Source of the DNA: Sinohyriopsis cumingii
Lineage: Eukaryota > Mollusca > Bivalvia > Unionida > Unionidae
Direction: 5' to 3'
Assembly (NCBI GenBank): GCA_028554795.2
Contig: CM068842.1
Coordinates: 29,394,077-29,458,076, forward strand
Length of the DNA: 64,000 nt
Shown here: piece after piece, positions 45,184-59,319 of the stretch
How the letters are laid out: every line of letters starts with the position of its first letter
Numbering within the stretch: the first letter of the stretch is position 1
Program-made: the position numbers and the translations under genes
The notes under the pieces: model-generated
Told to the model about the DNA's origin: nothing
Database searches by the model: none
What the model saw: only the letters and a program-made list of their open reading frames with translations

Positions 45184-46560
45184 AGTGATTCTTTTTTCTA
45201 TTCTAGTATCATATTTAGTTCAGGTGTTTGATTTGTTAATGGTAATATAATGATAAGTATATTGCTGTTGAATCTCAGTTAATATAATAACGATAAATAT
45301 GCAAATGATAATTATCATGTTTATTAATACTGATGATTACTAATTATGATAAAACGATCCTGATATCAATAAACTGATTGACAATGGAGGTCAAGCATTT
45401 TATTTTTGGCAGTGAGAGAAAGGATTGCAATTTCAAGGTTGTGTATGTTTAAGGTTATGAAAGAGAACTGGAGAAAAGAAGGCACCCTTCAAATGAAATT
45501 ATTGTTTTAAGTTTCTTAACAATATTGACAAGATGCTGGAAACCCATTTAAGAATAAGTTTTGCCCATATTGCAAATTCCTATAATATGGTTAACAGTTG
45601 TAATTACAGTGCATGTAGTATGTGACTTATTTGCAATAGTAGTGACCTGTATTGTAAGTGAAGTAACCTTATACTGATGCATGCTTTAACAAGGCTGTGT
45701 CATATTAGTGCATAAGACTCCAAGATAAGGTAAATAATTATGTCACAATTTAATTATTTCTTTTTACATTTATTTTCCGATTGCCAAGCTTTTACATCAT
45801 CTCATACAGCCCCAGTTCACATGGTTTTCTGAATTTGTTTGGTTATCCTTACAAATTTGTTTTAAAAAATACACGATTCATTTGCCTCCTCATAGGGATT
45901 TAAGAAACAGAAAATGAAGAAACACCTTAACGAATTTATGTAGAGATAAACACAACATGCACAAATATAAATATCCTTAAATAAGGATATTTGAAAGCAG
46001 TATAATAAACCCATCCAAAAACTTGTATTTGTTAATGATATATGACTTGAAAATGCAGGGGGAAAATAACAAACCCTTTTGTAATTAGTTAAGAAATAAA
46101 GAATTTTTTTTAAAAATCGTGCAAACTTATAAACTGTTTAAACTAATGCACCGATTCATCTTTAATTAGTATTTGAACACAATAACTAATAAATTAAAAG
46201 GCTCATAGGCATTTCTATAAAGACGTGGATTGTTGTACAAATAAAAATGTAAGTATTTATAAATACAAAGATACAATTTTGTGCAATAAACTTGATGAAG
46301 ATAAACTCTTCCAAATAAGCATTAAAAATAGTGAATTTTGATGTTGAAATCTACAATTTACATCAGTAAATTTACACATATTAAAGTAAATAGTATAGAC
46401 AAAACAAATGATCAACAACTCCATAATTTAAATACATTGACATGACTGGTTTTCAGAAAATCAGAAATCATTATTTGGCAGAATTTGAAGATGAAATTGA
46501 CTGGAGTTTTATATCTTTGGGCCACTGACTTTATTATAGAGACAATTTTTCTTGACTTGT
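45184..46560. other. Intergenic, very AT-rich, nothing recognised
   Basis: No coding similarity, array or transposon end was recognised. Confidence 0.45.
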
Positions 46561-46756
46561 ATATGTTGTTGTTGTTGTTGTTGTAGGGTTTAACGCCATT
46601 TTTCAGCACACGATAGGCTATACATGGCGGCCAGTATTAATGGTGGAGGAAGAACCCGGGAAAACCCCGGAAAGAACCACCGACCCACGAGAAGCTAATG
46701 TCAAGCTTTTCTCACATACTCACATTGGCTGAAGCCGAGACTCGAACCCACGCAGA
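46561..46756 (-). mobile_element. tRNA-derived SINE, family A, copy 7, head missing
   Basis: Minus-strand copy from the TTG tail through the body to AGACTCGAACCCACGCAGA (the B-box region), where it stops. The A-box half of the head is absent, a 5' truncation. Body sequence is close to copies 1 and 8. Confidence 0.88.
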
Positions 46757-47162
46757 ACTTGTATATGTATGACTACCGGTAAACATTTATTGCGAATGAC
46801 ATGTTTAAAGAAATACCCGGGCCTCTCCTAGTTCTTGTTCAAACAAAATATTTCTTTTAGAGAATTAAAAAATTGATATATCCCCGTTCCCCCCCCCCCC
46901 CCGTCCCCCCTTTTCGACCCTGAATGCAACCTCCACAGCTACATGTGGCCCAAATTTTCCATCAAACAACTTGTGGGAGAGCGGCCCCATTATTAAGTCA
47001 TACGAAGCGATTGAAAAGATGAGAAGAAAAATGGTTTTGTTTCTGATTTCAGGTTGGTAGTTCTGTATTTATTTACATGTACTTTAAGGTTACATGATTG
47101 TAAAAAAAAAAAAAGGCACCAGTCTAAAATATCAGCCAGAAGAAATTAGGTCACTGAAATGT

Positions 47163-47241
<79 letters not shown>

Positions 47242-49334
47242 CGTCTCATACCTAGTGCATAGTTTTCAATAACCTTTGCAAAGATTGTTCTATGTACATC
47301 TCCCTACTATCACCAATTAAAAAGGCAATACAAATAATGATATAAAAAATAACAAGATCCTACCAGAATTTTTACCCTTTCTTTCTGAAGTGACTAAAGT
47401 AAACGATAGTGATCTTGATGAAAATGCCAGCAGCAGTAAAATATGTGAGATATGACTAATTGCCATTACTACTACAGCTAAGATCTTATTGCCACTTTCG
47501 TTCGCTTCATCTATACAACTACTGCTACTATTATTACATAACAACAGCAACAACAAAACCTACTTTCTGGACTACTCCCATTACCCCCGCCCCTTTCTCT
47601 TCCAACTACTACTAGTACAAGTCCACCACTACTTATTCCTCTTCTGCTACGTAAATTTTGTCGTCACATTCTTTGGAGATATGAACTACTCGAGACTCGT
47701 GCCTCTCTTTTTTGATAGTTTTATGTAAAAAGGACAATAAAACTGACAAACATGGTGACGATATGGTCCGTCACATCGTTAGTTTTGGGTTTGGACACTA
47801 GACTTACATGCGACTATCTGATTTGGGGAAACATCCCTTGTATTTTTTTTGGACTGGGATGAAGTTGCCTTTATCAACTTTGCGATGTATTTGTTAACTG
47901 TCGGAAACGTTGATTTTCTAAGAGCAGTGTTAATACTCTTTTGTTGCTAGTTCAGCTGGACGTAAGGTCATGAGAATTTGTGGTATGGCTGACCTGTCGT
48001 CAGTCTTATTTTTTCCGCTTTTCCAAGTGTAGGTGCCGCTATTCGATTTAGCAAGAATCCCCGCCCCCCCCCCCCAAAAAAAAAACCGCTAAAGATAATT
48101 TAACCAAATTTAATGGAAATAATTTTGGTATAGTGGGATTTTAAAGTTGTGAAATATATGCCGATCCACTATCAAATATCACAGTTGCTACTAACAAGAG
48201 ATGAACCTAAACAAAGTCTGAAAAATAGCGTAGTATATTTTGAGTAAATTTTTTAATTATGTCGATAAGCCATCAGCTATAACGGTTATTAAAAAAAACG
48301 TAAAGAAAAACCGTTACTCTCAACAGAACTGAACCAAATGTAACAAAGTATTCTGATAATGTAAAACAATAAAAACAATATGTTTATTGGTTATAAAGAC
48401 ATTATGTAGGAAAATTAGTTTGTTTGAATAAAGGATGAACAGTGTCATTTTGATAAATTATATTTTGATTCGCGTCACGTCACGTTTTATTTTTCACCAA
48501 ACTGTTATATAAGTGAGTTTTCGCTTTTTAAAAATAAAGTTAATACTTTAAGTTTCGGGTTTGAACATAATCGGCGTATTTGTTGATTTATACGGTATTT
48601 TGATTCAACATCGACATAAATTATCATCAGCGAGTTGTGCCTCTATGTTGATTTTCGCCAGCTTTGCCTGACCTCAATAAATTCATTGAATTTACACACT
48701 AGACTAGTCTTTTTTCGTGATCGTTCTTTCCGTTGTAAGGTTGCTTTATTATTTATGAATATTGTTCCAAACGAAGTAACAAGTTAACACCCATTGTCTC
48801 AAAGTCCTACACGTGGCCACAATGTCTAGTTACCACCGAGGTCATTACATTGTTTTTATTTTTTATTTTCCCTTGAGAACTTTTTATTGTTACAATGGTT
48901 GAGATACCTATAAGGTGCTAAGAATATTAAAGGTTGCCTATGTTATCATACACGTGAAACTACAATTAAAAAAATATACGTTGAAAAATTGTCTTTGTTT
49001 TATTTGTACGTTTTTCGCAACCGGATTATAGATAGAGAAATTCTCATGTAGAGAAATCTGACGCATACACTATTATACATGATCCTTAATACATTATACT
49101 TAAATAGAATATATATCTGCACCATTCTTTCAAAATGTTGTGAAGCTAGTTTCATGTACTTTGTCCGTTCACAGGTAAATATATATTCCAAAAATCGCTT
49201 CACCTGTATGATTCCTTATTATTATACGATAGATCCCATAATTGCACCTATTAATACATGTATATACGTATGTAAGTATTTATTTATGTATATATCTGTA
49301 TGAACATGCAATTCCGTCTACATAATTGTAATAT

Positions 49335-49338
<4 letters not shown>
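46757..49338. other. Intergenic, homopolymers and microsatellites
   Basis: Contains C runs (46889-46902, 48061-48075), A runs and a long (AT)n tract (47167-47239). Frames at 47317-47728 are low-complexity. Nothing coding was recognised. Confidence 0.45.
47167..47239. repeat. (AT)n microsatellite, about 36 units
   Basis: An uninterrupted AT dinucleotide run of 73 bp, self-complementary and able to form cruciforms. Confidence 0.97.

Positions 49339-49397
<59 letters not shown>
49339..49397. repeat. (AT)n microsatellite, about 29 units
   Basis: Uninterrupted AT run of about 59 bp. Confidence 0.97.
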
Positions 49398-49400
<3 letters not shown>

Positions 49401-51026
49401 TTAACATAATCAATAAACGGTTAATATTAATGATTTTCGTAAGTTCAATTTCATCAATTCTCTCACCCCTCTTTTCTCTCTTAGTTGAGGATCATTACAT
49501 CGATGTGTATCATAGTGACTCGATTAATTGTTTAATTGATTAGTCGATTTACGGCTGCTTGATCAATCGATTAAAACTTAGAATCGGTTGTGTCTATATT
49601 TGCTTCTCAGTACACCTTTCATGTGTGAGAAAGAAAGAAAAACAATTAATACACATACAGCACCCACATCAGTCTCGACGTATTGTGTGTCCCTCCTTTT
49701 CGAAATAATCTTTTAATCCAACTTCTTTATAGGACTGGCAAATGCTAAGATAAAAAGGTTTCCCCCACCTAGTAAATGGAGGCGAATGAAGAATGAAGAT
49801 TCAATTCTATGTATGAATGTGCACATAAGCATTACAATATAATCTTCGTTTAAGCTTTCATCGCCAATTCTGAATCCGATTTGGGCATTACATTTATTCC
49901 CTGATTTAACAGTAATCTCTTCAAACGCGGATCACAACAGTATGCATCGCGAAAATCCGGTGCACGTTATCCAAATGCAATGATTGTTTTTATTTTGTAA
50001 CTGACGAAATGACTGCCAAAATACCAAAGCATTTATAACGATACCAGTTAAGTAGCCGTGTTATTTCTAGAAAATTGGAGCTTTCTCGTTCAAATTCTTG
50101 CAACATGTCCAGAAAATTATTTTCGGTTGATATATATGACCAGAGATAGTATATCCTTCTTTGTATCGACTGGCCCTATTGAAAAATGATACCTCCCCCA
50201 TCCCTCCCCCCCACCCCAAAAAAAAAAAAATCAAAAAAAAAATAAAATCGGTGTCGATAGGGTTCAGGTTAGAAGAAGAGCTATGTTACCTATGAAAGTG
50301 TGATCTTTCCCCAACCCGTTATCACCCTCTCCGGTACCTAATATGATATAGTTGCAGTATCATTCTGCGTACCATTTGCTGTTATCTGCAGTATGCATTT
50401 ATTCTGCGGACAGAATATTATAATCTTTACAGATCTTTGACAACCTTAAGGGGCTTACTACAAAAATGTTCAAAAAATTAACTTTGCTTTCATATTCTCT
50501 GTGTGATTCTAAATGTCGACATTTTTTTGAATTTAAAGTATTTTTCTATCTAATAAGGTTGAAAATCACATTTACAATCTGCCAACTTTCGACGCACATA
50601 GTGGTTTTCTTCGTCTAAAAATAGATCTTGGCTACGCTAATACGATCACGTGACAAAATCAGATGCGCAGTGTACGGCGTGGGGAATGGCTGTTGATGTT
50701 TTCATATTAATTTTATGTGATAATAAAAGACAATGTACTGCTGTCACGGATAGGATGAACAGCTTTGTTTCGTAGAAATGTGCTCTCCTTTCTAAATAGC
50801 AGTTTTAATACGCAATGTTAGAGCTTGGATAAAGCAAGTAGTTTGTTGTGTAATGGGATTATGGGGTTCATCTCTCTCTCTCATAAAATAATATAAGGAT
50901 AAGCCCCACATCTGTTTATTTATATGGTGCACCAACATATTTATCCCAAATTCACACACAATGCAAGTATAATGTTAATAAGTGAAGCTTCAGGTTTTTT
51001 TTTTAAAATCATAAATCAGTCACACT
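49398..51026. other. Intergenic, nothing recognised
   Basis: No gene or transposon structure identified. A run of A after C-rich sequence lies at about 50200-50245. Confidence 0.4.
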
Positions 51027-51381
51027 GATGGATCCACATACGTAGATGGATCAACATACATAGACGGACAAAGTAAATCCCACATACCGCCAGTAAAACA
51101 GATGGATCCATATACATAGATGGATCAACATACATAGACGGACAAAGTAAATCCCACATAACGCCAGTAAAACAGATGGATCCACATACCTAGATGGATC
51201 AACTGACATAGACGGACAAAGTAAATCCCACATACCGCAAGTAAAACAGATGGATCCATATACATAATAGATGGATCAACCGATATAGACGGACAAAGTA
51301 AATCCCACATATCAGCTGTAAAACAGATGCATCCACATATATAGATGGATCCACATACATACATGAACAAAGTAAATCCCA
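51027..51381. repeat. 74-bp minisatellite, about 4.8 copies
   Basis: Units start GATGGATCCACATAC at 51027, 51101, 51175, 51249 and 51325, each with GACGGACAAAGTAAATCCCA and GCCAGTAAAACA. Each unit contains the internal near-duplicate GATGGATCMACATACATAGA. Minus-strand frames (FYWRYVGFTLSVYV repeats) are array products. Confidence 0.94.
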
Positions 51382-53189
51382 CGTACTTTGCAGAGAGTAT
51401 TTTGTTCTCTATACATACAAAATGTAAAAAATCTCTTCTTTTCTTTTTAAAGTATTACTTAAATTGCCATTATAGATATTTAAAATATTAAGACAAGTTT
51501 CTACTCAGGAAGCAAACCCACAGGGACCATCCCTGGGCAAGATCATAGAGTATAACCCAAATGCTCTAGCTGAAACATTTGTTCCATCTACCCTTTCAAA
51601 CATGATGTTCCATTTTCTGCCAATTTTTCATTGAATATACGTTTTCTGTTCAATTATCGTGACTGTAGAAGGAATGATTGTATGATACATACAAATAGTG
51701 AATGGGAAAAGGTTCAAACCATGCACATTGTCGTAGGTTATTATTATTATTGTTTTTGTTATTTCCTCCACTTTTATTTTGTATGACACTACCTGTAGAT
51801 TATTTCACGTGATGTCCTTGGACTACTAGGCATTTCAAGTTTACAAATATTGGCAACAGAAAGTCGATTTCTTCCCTTCAAATGATAATTTTAAGATGCT
51901 GAATTATAACCGTTTTTGGTTATGTAGATAGCAGGCAGAGCAGTCACGCACTCAGTCAAGGGTCAGAAGGATGAAATTATATAACTACACCTCCACTCTC
52001 CACGTTAATTTACAGAAACGTTAACTTTATTTATTGTATTTAATGCATATTCATTCTTCCTTCATTAATGTAAAATATCTTTGTGATTTAAATTAGCTGC
52101 AAGCATCCACTGAAAATTATGTTACCATTATTCCTGTCCGCTATTTAAAGTCCTCAAAACTGATTTTGCCGTTTTTTAAATCATGAAGTTTGACTTGGAT
52201 TATCTATTCGGATCCAAATGTTTGACATGTGCTGTATGAGGCAGAAAGCTGTGTTTTCACAAGGACAACACTCATTTTCAGTATCTTGTATTGTTATATA
52301 TAGTTATTCATATTATACAGTAGCACTCCCTGAGTTCTTTGATCGTCTGTTTGCAGAGTTTGCTAAACATTAACATAATTAATTTGATTTTACTTTAATT
52401 GTGGATTTTAAAATATGCCGTCATAACCCACCAAAAATGTTATGTTTCCGACTGATGCTAAACGTTTCATTCTGATTCTCTTTTACACTTTTTAAATTTC
52501 TTCATCTCTTGCTTAGGCACCATCCCTGGGGAGGTGGGGGGTGGGGTAGATGTTATGGTCGTGTTTCCATACTTTGGTGCGAAGTTGGCTGTTCGCATGT
52601 TTGGGGGTGAAACTAACTTTATTTTCAGTTTTTTTTTTTTTTTTTTTGTTGAAGGTTTTGCTTGTTAGTTGGTACATTGTTTTGTTTTTGAAAACAAACT
52701 TTTGTTTAGCTTTGTAGTTTTTGTACTATTTATGGTCACCCATTTCAAAATATGCCCATGATAGCAGTTTCATTATACAAGGATACTATCTGAGTGCAAG
52801 AGAGTAATTTGATATTACAAGCTTATTGAACATATACTGATCATTGAAGCTACCATGAGATGGGAATCATCATACACTGTGTTAGTGTAACAGTCTTATC
52901 CTGACCAAGGAAAGGACTCAAAATTAAATCAGAATAATTATGTGCATATCCGCTTATAAATTCATACTTATGAATTTGCCATTTGGACTGAAAAATATTT
53001 TACAGTATTTTTACAGTCAAAATTGTTCTTAGTATATATGGTATCGAAGCGGAAAGGGGTGCCTGCTATTATTATTATTATTATTATTATTGTTATTTTA
53101 GGGTAATCTGCTAGATGTTTTTTCTTTCTATTCTCTTCTTCATTTTGGGAGGGGCTGAGTTAGAAAAAAATGGCATTTGGTGAGAGTTC
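51382..53189. other. Intergenic, nothing recognised
   Basis: Includes a T run at 52629-52648. No coding similarity seen. Confidence 0.4.
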
Positions 53190-54040
53190 ATGTAGTACCA
53201 ACCTTTTTGGGTACCCACACTGAGATCTGGCTGAAACCCAACTTTATTAATTACGTCATCCTTGTTATTAACCAGTCAGAAGTCGATATTGATTTACCGG
53301 ATGATGTGATTTAGGTTCTGCTCTACAGTTATTATGTACTTCAGAGAGAAGGACCGATATAAGATGAAGTTATTTGCAGTAGCAACCTACTCTGCGGAGA
53401 GAATACTGTCATGCCTCTACGTTACCGTCATATAATGTGGCTGAAATTGCTTTGCACATGGTAATTACGGACACGCACAATCTATAGCAGACAGATGATA
53501 AAAATGGCCTCTCCATCTGCTCGAAAATGAGCCCGAACTAGTACCAAATTACACTAAATTGTGCAGTTATTAAAATTGGGGATTTTTTGTTGTTGCCAGA
53601 TTAGACGATGCCAGCTTTGGAAAATGCAATGAATGAATTATGAAATATAAATAAATCAAAAAAGTATCGGCTCAATTTGTTTCCAATTTACCGCTGAAAT
53701 CCAGGAAGATAAAATGACCAAGTAGAACAGGTTTAACGTAGCAAAATGGGGGGGGGGGGGGCCTCGGGGGGTGGAGTTGGTGGGTGGGTGGGTGGAGCAT
53801 TTCACTACGGGAATAATTTTGCCACGTTACACCGGCAGTCTTTTGAAAGGTGCACGTCTAATGATAGGCCAAGCTGTATTCGTTATGATAAAATTTATAC
53901 CCACCAATAATGCATCTAAATAAAGGGAATTAAATACCAAAGATATACAATATGTTGTTATATTTAAAACAATCAGGATAACCAGTTCTATATATCGCGG
54001 AAATTACATTTCCTTAAGTAAAAACCCAACGTAAAATACG
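53190..54040 (-). repeat. Dispersed repeat, about 0.75 kb, copy 2
   Basis: Reverse complement is collinear with 15020-15750 over several blocks (see that entry). This copy carries an extra G-rich insertion at 53746-53795 (poly-G and GGGTGGGTGGGTGG) between two conserved blocks. No coding capacity. Confidence 0.7.
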
Positions 54041-56516
54041 GAACCGAAGAGAGGAACCTTACTTGATTTATATACCTATACTAACTTCAGCGGTAAAACG
54101 TTTATGAAACTTGATTGCTTTTCTTATTTGAGTAGTAAAAGGTGTGTAAAACAATACAGAGCTGATTTCCTAGATCTTCTTTGCTAATTTTAAACTATTC
54201 TGGACATTATTGTTAAAGCTGAGATTTTCATATCCGATTTAGAGTTCAACATTTTCACCGAACGGATATTGACTTTAGATATGCATGTCAAATTTATGAA
54301 TTAAGTCAAATGGGGCACTTGAAATTGTTTTCAGCAATTTTCCGTCCTCATAAACAAACTCTGTCTGTCTCTTTCATACACACACACACACACACGCACA
54401 CACATCAGACCGTCAATGACCAAGTCACTGTGCATTTCTAAGGTTTAGAAGTCAATCGTATTTGTCATTGTTTTCATTTATTACAGATGCCAGAATATAT
54501 AATATTTGGAGGCAATATGTGTTATGGTAGTTATAACAACATAGATGATCACATGCATGTCTTTTGTTTATCCTAATTAATTCCTGGTTAGATTTTTCCC
54601 TTTGCATGCCTGTCTGTTCTTCTTTATTATCTTGCACCTTGTTTTCTTTCTTTTAATGCTTAGCTGGCTCATTTACCAACTGATGTCTCCCCTTTCATTT
54701 ATTCATTCATTTCGTATTTCTTTCCATGCATCTAATCCTCCACTTATATATCTCTCTTCTTTCTTTCATTGATTTCTTCTTTTCGTGTTGTTTTGCTTAA
54801 TTTGAATTTAAATTGAGCTTAACGCAAAATATGGTAATAATTTTAAAGATATGTAACCAAAAGTACATTACATGTATGGGTCAAACAAGTAGAATACTGT
54901 CGGTCTAATAACTGACCGATAAATGGAGATCGCTATTCAATAATAGCAACAAAATCTGGGTTAAGCCAGAAATTTAACTCGAACCCATAAGTGAACTAAA
55001 CATTGTTGTTTTCTGTGGCAGATTAGTGAGAGGAATTCAGCAACCAATGTTTAAATTCTCCCTCTCTCTGTCTCCCCCCCCCCCTCCCCTCAAATGAATT
55101 CTGCTCAATAGCAAACGAGTTCTAGTGTGTGATTTTTGTTTTAATCATCATCATTTCAAGTTAATCATACACAAACTGAATTTGAATATATATGTTTGTG
55201 GAGTCTGCTCTTGTATTTAATGTGATTTCCTTCCAATAGTTGTCAACTGGCATATACAGTTATTTATTTGCTTATTGGATGAAGGTTGTTGCTTTTCTTG
55301 TGTAAAATCTCTGTGGTCTTTCAGTATGTGTGTTATTCGTTGTGACTTCCTTTTTCCACAGGGGTTGGCGGTGAAACGCAGTATAAGTTTCAGCTGGGTG
55401 GTGCATCCAAGGGTCTCCAAAATATGTCCCAAGAGATAATACACATGTGTATACGCTTACGTTCATACAAAGCAGAGAGTAATGGAGGTTACTTTTTTCT
55501 GAACCAGAACATTTGTAAACAATATTCTCAAATACCAGCTCATTGTTATACAAATTTTATCAATGTATAATTAACAGAAGGTTCATAAGTTTATCAGACC
55601 TATGATCAATATCGTCGTATATTTCATATCGAAATAAATTAATTAAAAATCTGTTAAAAATCCCTTAATGTTCCCGGCTGTGCCAAACATAAGAGAGAGA
55701 GAGAGATAACTTGCGAGACACGTTTTGCTTGCGGTCCATCTGTGTGATTTGCTTGTATTCTTCTCGAGTCATAGTTAATTACTCTAGATAGATGGATATA
55801 ATGATTTCTGGACATAAGGATAGGTGGATATATGTATGAATGGAAATAATAATAATAATAATAATAATAATAAAGCCATTATTTTCAGATGGTGACAATT
55901 AGTTACAAGTGATAATTAATCTACATTGAGGCCCTCTATTATATAAATATAAAATACAAGCTAATATTAATACATTCAAACACACGCACGCGCACACACA
56001 CGCACATACACATGCACACACAAGCAAATACACAGCATATAAACAACTATTCACATAAATGCTACATTGCTGCAGAAGTGAAAATGAAACATAGGAGATG
56101 GGTGGTGTAACTTGCACTTTAATAAACACACCATTATTTTAACAAGTACACCATTTGAAATTTTTTATTTAATTTATTTTTTATGATTAAATCTAATGAA
56201 AATTGAAATCAATTTTTGAATAGCTCTTTTTTGGCTTGGGTACTTTGAAATTTTGCCCTTTCAATGATCTTACATTTGGGGTACCAGTAGATTCTCTTTC
56301 CTGGAAAATGGTATTTAGGGAAGTGTGGGCAGATTTTGTAAACACCTTGTACATAGTCTGGGCCTTTCTCGAACATTTTCTTTCATGTAATGGCAATACT
56401 CTGAACATAAGCATTTTCTTTTTTGTTTGGATCCAAAATTATATTACATGCCTTTTTTTTTGGATTCGTGTCATTTTTCTCATTATTGTAGCTTATGTGT
56501 TTCCCCAAATTGTTTT
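54041..56516. other. Intergenic, microsatellites only
   Basis: Contains (CA)n at 54378-54402, (AAT)n at 55848-55872 and a CACACG-rich stretch at 55980-56030. A 102-codon frame at 56236-56544 and a 73-codon minus frame at 56193-56414 overlap each other; neither shows a known motif. Confidence 0.4.
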
Positions 56517-56762
56517 GGGGGCCCCGAGTGGCAGAGTGGTCTAAAGCGCTCTCCGTTACGGATCACTGCCATCTCACCTCTGTCTGCGTAGGTTCGAGTC
56601 TCGGATTCGGCCAATGTGGGTATGTGAGAAAGCTTGCCAGTAGCTTCTCGAGGGTCGGTGGTTCTTTCCGGGGATTTCCCGGGTTCTTCCTCCACCATTA
56701 ATACTGGCTGTATATCCTATCGTATGCTGAAAAATGGCGTTAAACCCTACAACAACAACAAT
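56517..56762 (+). mobile_element. tRNA-derived SINE, family A, copy 8 (best preserved)
   Basis: Begins GGGGGCCCCGAGTGGCAGAG; A box TGGCAGAGTGG at 56529-56539; B box GGTTCGAGTCTC at 56591-56602. The 62-bp spacing suggests a class II tRNA (Leu or Ser) ancestor with a long variable arm. The body continues AGAAAGCTTGCCAGTAGCTT ... GGTTCTTCCTCCACCATTAA ... CTGAAAAATGGCGTTAAACC and ends in (CAA)n. Target duplication not obvious. Confidence 0.9.
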
Positions 56763-57250
56763 AACAGCCAACTTCTTTTACATTAGTCAAGATGCGGTTG
56801 AATGCAACGTTTGTAAAAAGTAACTTTGTAATGTAATGTAATGAAGGCCTTAATTTTTGTTAGGAGCCATCTATTTGTGTTTTGTCTTCGAAATATAATT
56901 AATATGATGAGACCACTGCAAGTTATTCCAAGAAATTATATCTAAACACGTTATTGTCACATTAGCGTTATCATAGATAAAATAAACAGCATTTCAATTT
57001 GCAATATTGCTTTTTTCTGTTGTGTAATTCTCAGTAAGAAATGTTCAACAAAATCCATCATATGTTTCATTATTTGTTTATTTAGGAGTTCCTTATTTGT
57101 GTTACCTGATATGTAAAATTCTTTCTCTTCATTTATATCTTTCCCTATTCGAAATTCAAAATCTTCATTAAAGTCAGCATTTTAGGATGGACGTCTATAT
57201 ATGAAAATCACTGGACAGAGTCTGGCTTTCTCCGGGGTGATCTGAATCTA
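56763..57250. other. Intergenic, nothing recognised
   Basis: Unstructured AT-rich sequence. Confidence 0.4.
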
Positions 57251-57800
57251 ATATAAAGATCTATGAATATAAGGATAGACGGACATAAAGATCTATGAAT
57301 ATAAGGATAGACGGACATAAAGATCTATGAATATAATAAGGAGAGATTGATATAAAGATCTATGAATATAAGGATAGACGGATATAAAGATCTATGAATA
57401 CAAGGATAGACGGATATAAAGATCTATGAATACAAGGACAGATTGATATAAAGATCTATGAATATAAGGATAGATTGATATAAAGGTCTATGAATATAAG
57501 GATAGACGGATATAAAGATCTATGAATATAAGGACAGATTGATATAAAGATCTATGAATATAAGGATAGACGGATATAAAGATCTATGAATATAAGGACA
57601 GATTGGTATAAAGATCTATGAATATAAGGACAGATTGGTATAAAAATCTATGAATATAAGGACAGATTGGTATAAAGATCTATGAATATAAGGATACACG
57701 GACATAAAGATCTATGAATATAAGGACAGATTGATATAAAGATCTATGAATATAAGGACAGATTGATATAAAGATCTATGAATATAAGGACAGATGGATA
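57251..57800. repeat. 32-bp minisatellite, about 17 copies
   Basis: Unit ATAAAGATCTATGAATATAA + GGATAGACGGAT, with ACAGATTG and ACGGAC variants and one copy with an extra TAA. Lies about 1.5 kb upstream of the Gly/Met-rich gene. Confidence 0.95.
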
Positions 57801-59287
57801 TATGGAATAGTATAATACTTATATATATACATCTATTCATTCAGCCCAAACCTGACTTAATTACTTACATCATTATGTACAACTGGAAAGAGAAAAAAAT
57901 GTATCTTCATGAACCGTTATTTAAATTGAAATTGCTTACAAGATGACTGAATAGTATAGTAATAACATGTCTAATTTATGTTTGTTATGTTACACAGCCT
58001 TGGTGCAGGATCGGTGGAGCTAGTGTCTGAAGAAGGGGTAATTTTTAAACAGAAAAAAATGTACATTTAATCGAACTGGAATCGACTTAAGATTTTATTA
58101 ACATAAAGCGGAAGGAATATTGCTATGAAACTTATCTATCGATTTATCAAATATATACATCAGAACTTTCGGAAGAAGATCACATTGGTAACGAAAATGT
58201 CAAAGGCGTGAGCGGGGAAAGCAGTAAAATTAAATATAAAAATCATTAATTTCCCGTTTGTTAATGATTTCAAATACATGTATTTTTCAGAAGAACGGGA
58301 TAGACCAGGTATGCATTTTTAGGCACTCATATTTGGTCAATGTATCGAAAATAAAGCATCGCTTTTATATAGTTCAATCTAACTGTATCCAAGCCAACAA
58401 AACAAGTTACTAATATCGGAGAAAAATGCCAGCGTAGGTTAAGCATTGTGGATATTTAATTGGTCAAAAAAGTTGTTTCATATAGATTAGTAGCCATCTC
58501 ATTAGAAATTAAAACTAAAACACTTTCCTTTCACTTACCTAGCACCGTTGCAAACAAATGAAAGTAACGATAACACAAAATTACCCCCAACCCCCCACAA
58601 TTGTATTAATAGAGTGAGCTAAAATGCAAACCTATAGGCGAAAAACACAAACAATAAATACTCTCCAGCAATATAAAAGTTTCTGTCCAGAAGGTTGCTA
58701 ACATTATATGCATTTTGTCAAAGTGAAAAATTATCACAAAGGGATATACATATTTATATATCTAAATAGGAAATGTAAGATAATTCAGGAACCTAGTAAA
58801 TAGTACACATAACTGTCTCGGCATTGTTCTTCTTAACTTTTACTAGGATTTGCCTTTCATCTGCTATAAAAGTGTTTATTTGCAACTGTTTTCAAATATG
58901 TCACAGTATGTTCTTGATTAAAGCGAAGCTATAGGCAACTTCCTTTCATCAAACATAAAACATTTCCAACCTGACCTGGAATAACTGAACTGAAAAGGCA
59001 CACATTATTTTAAGAAGCAAGATTAACAAAATTGAGAGCATTTCCATGTCCAGTTGTACAACACATAGTCTGGTTAAACATTAAGTCCTTTGTGTAAAGC
59101 GCTCAGAAACAACGTACATTGAGCAGACGACAATGCAGAACGTGTTCGACAAAATTATAAACACGTTATGCCACCTTTGATGTTGTCCATGACGGTTCAG
59201 AAGGGGACACATACGGTCGTGACATAGCCAGACCGATGTTTTACCCTTTGACATTATCTTTTTACATCTACTTCCGTTGAGGTTCAC
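57801..59287 (+). other. Upstream flank of the Gly/Met-rich gene
   Basis: No exon or repeat was recognised. It presumably contains the proximal regulatory region of the gene starting near 59318, but apart from the TATA box no element can be named. Confidence 0.4.
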
Positions 59288-59295
59288 TATATAAT
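59288..59295 (+). promoter_or_regulatory. TATA box of the Gly/Met-rich gene
   Basis: TATATAAT lies about 30 bp upstream of a TTCAGG initiator-like sequence (59317-59322), where exon 1 is predicted to start. A strong TATA box fits a tissue-specific, highly expressed gene. Confidence 0.65.
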
Positions 59296-59319
59296 GCCGA
59301 GTTAGTTCAAGAAATATTC

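Noticed and set aside
47167-47239. Long (AT)n tract as a replication origin or matrix attachment site
   Set aside because: Sequence alone cannot support this; it is reported only as a microsatellite.
51519-51536. CAGGGACCATCCCTG, resembling the hAT terminal repeat
   Set aside because: It is a short palindrome on its own; no partner end, no element body and no flanking duplication were found.
56193-56544. Overlapping 102-codon (+) and 73-codon (-) frames
   Set aside because: They overlap on opposite strands, the + frame runs into a SINE, and neither shows a known motif.
58003-58045. Possible exon ACACAG|CCTTGGTGCAGGATCGG...AAGGG|GTAATT
   Set aside because: Splice-like borders alone; no homology, no neighbouring exons and stops in frame.
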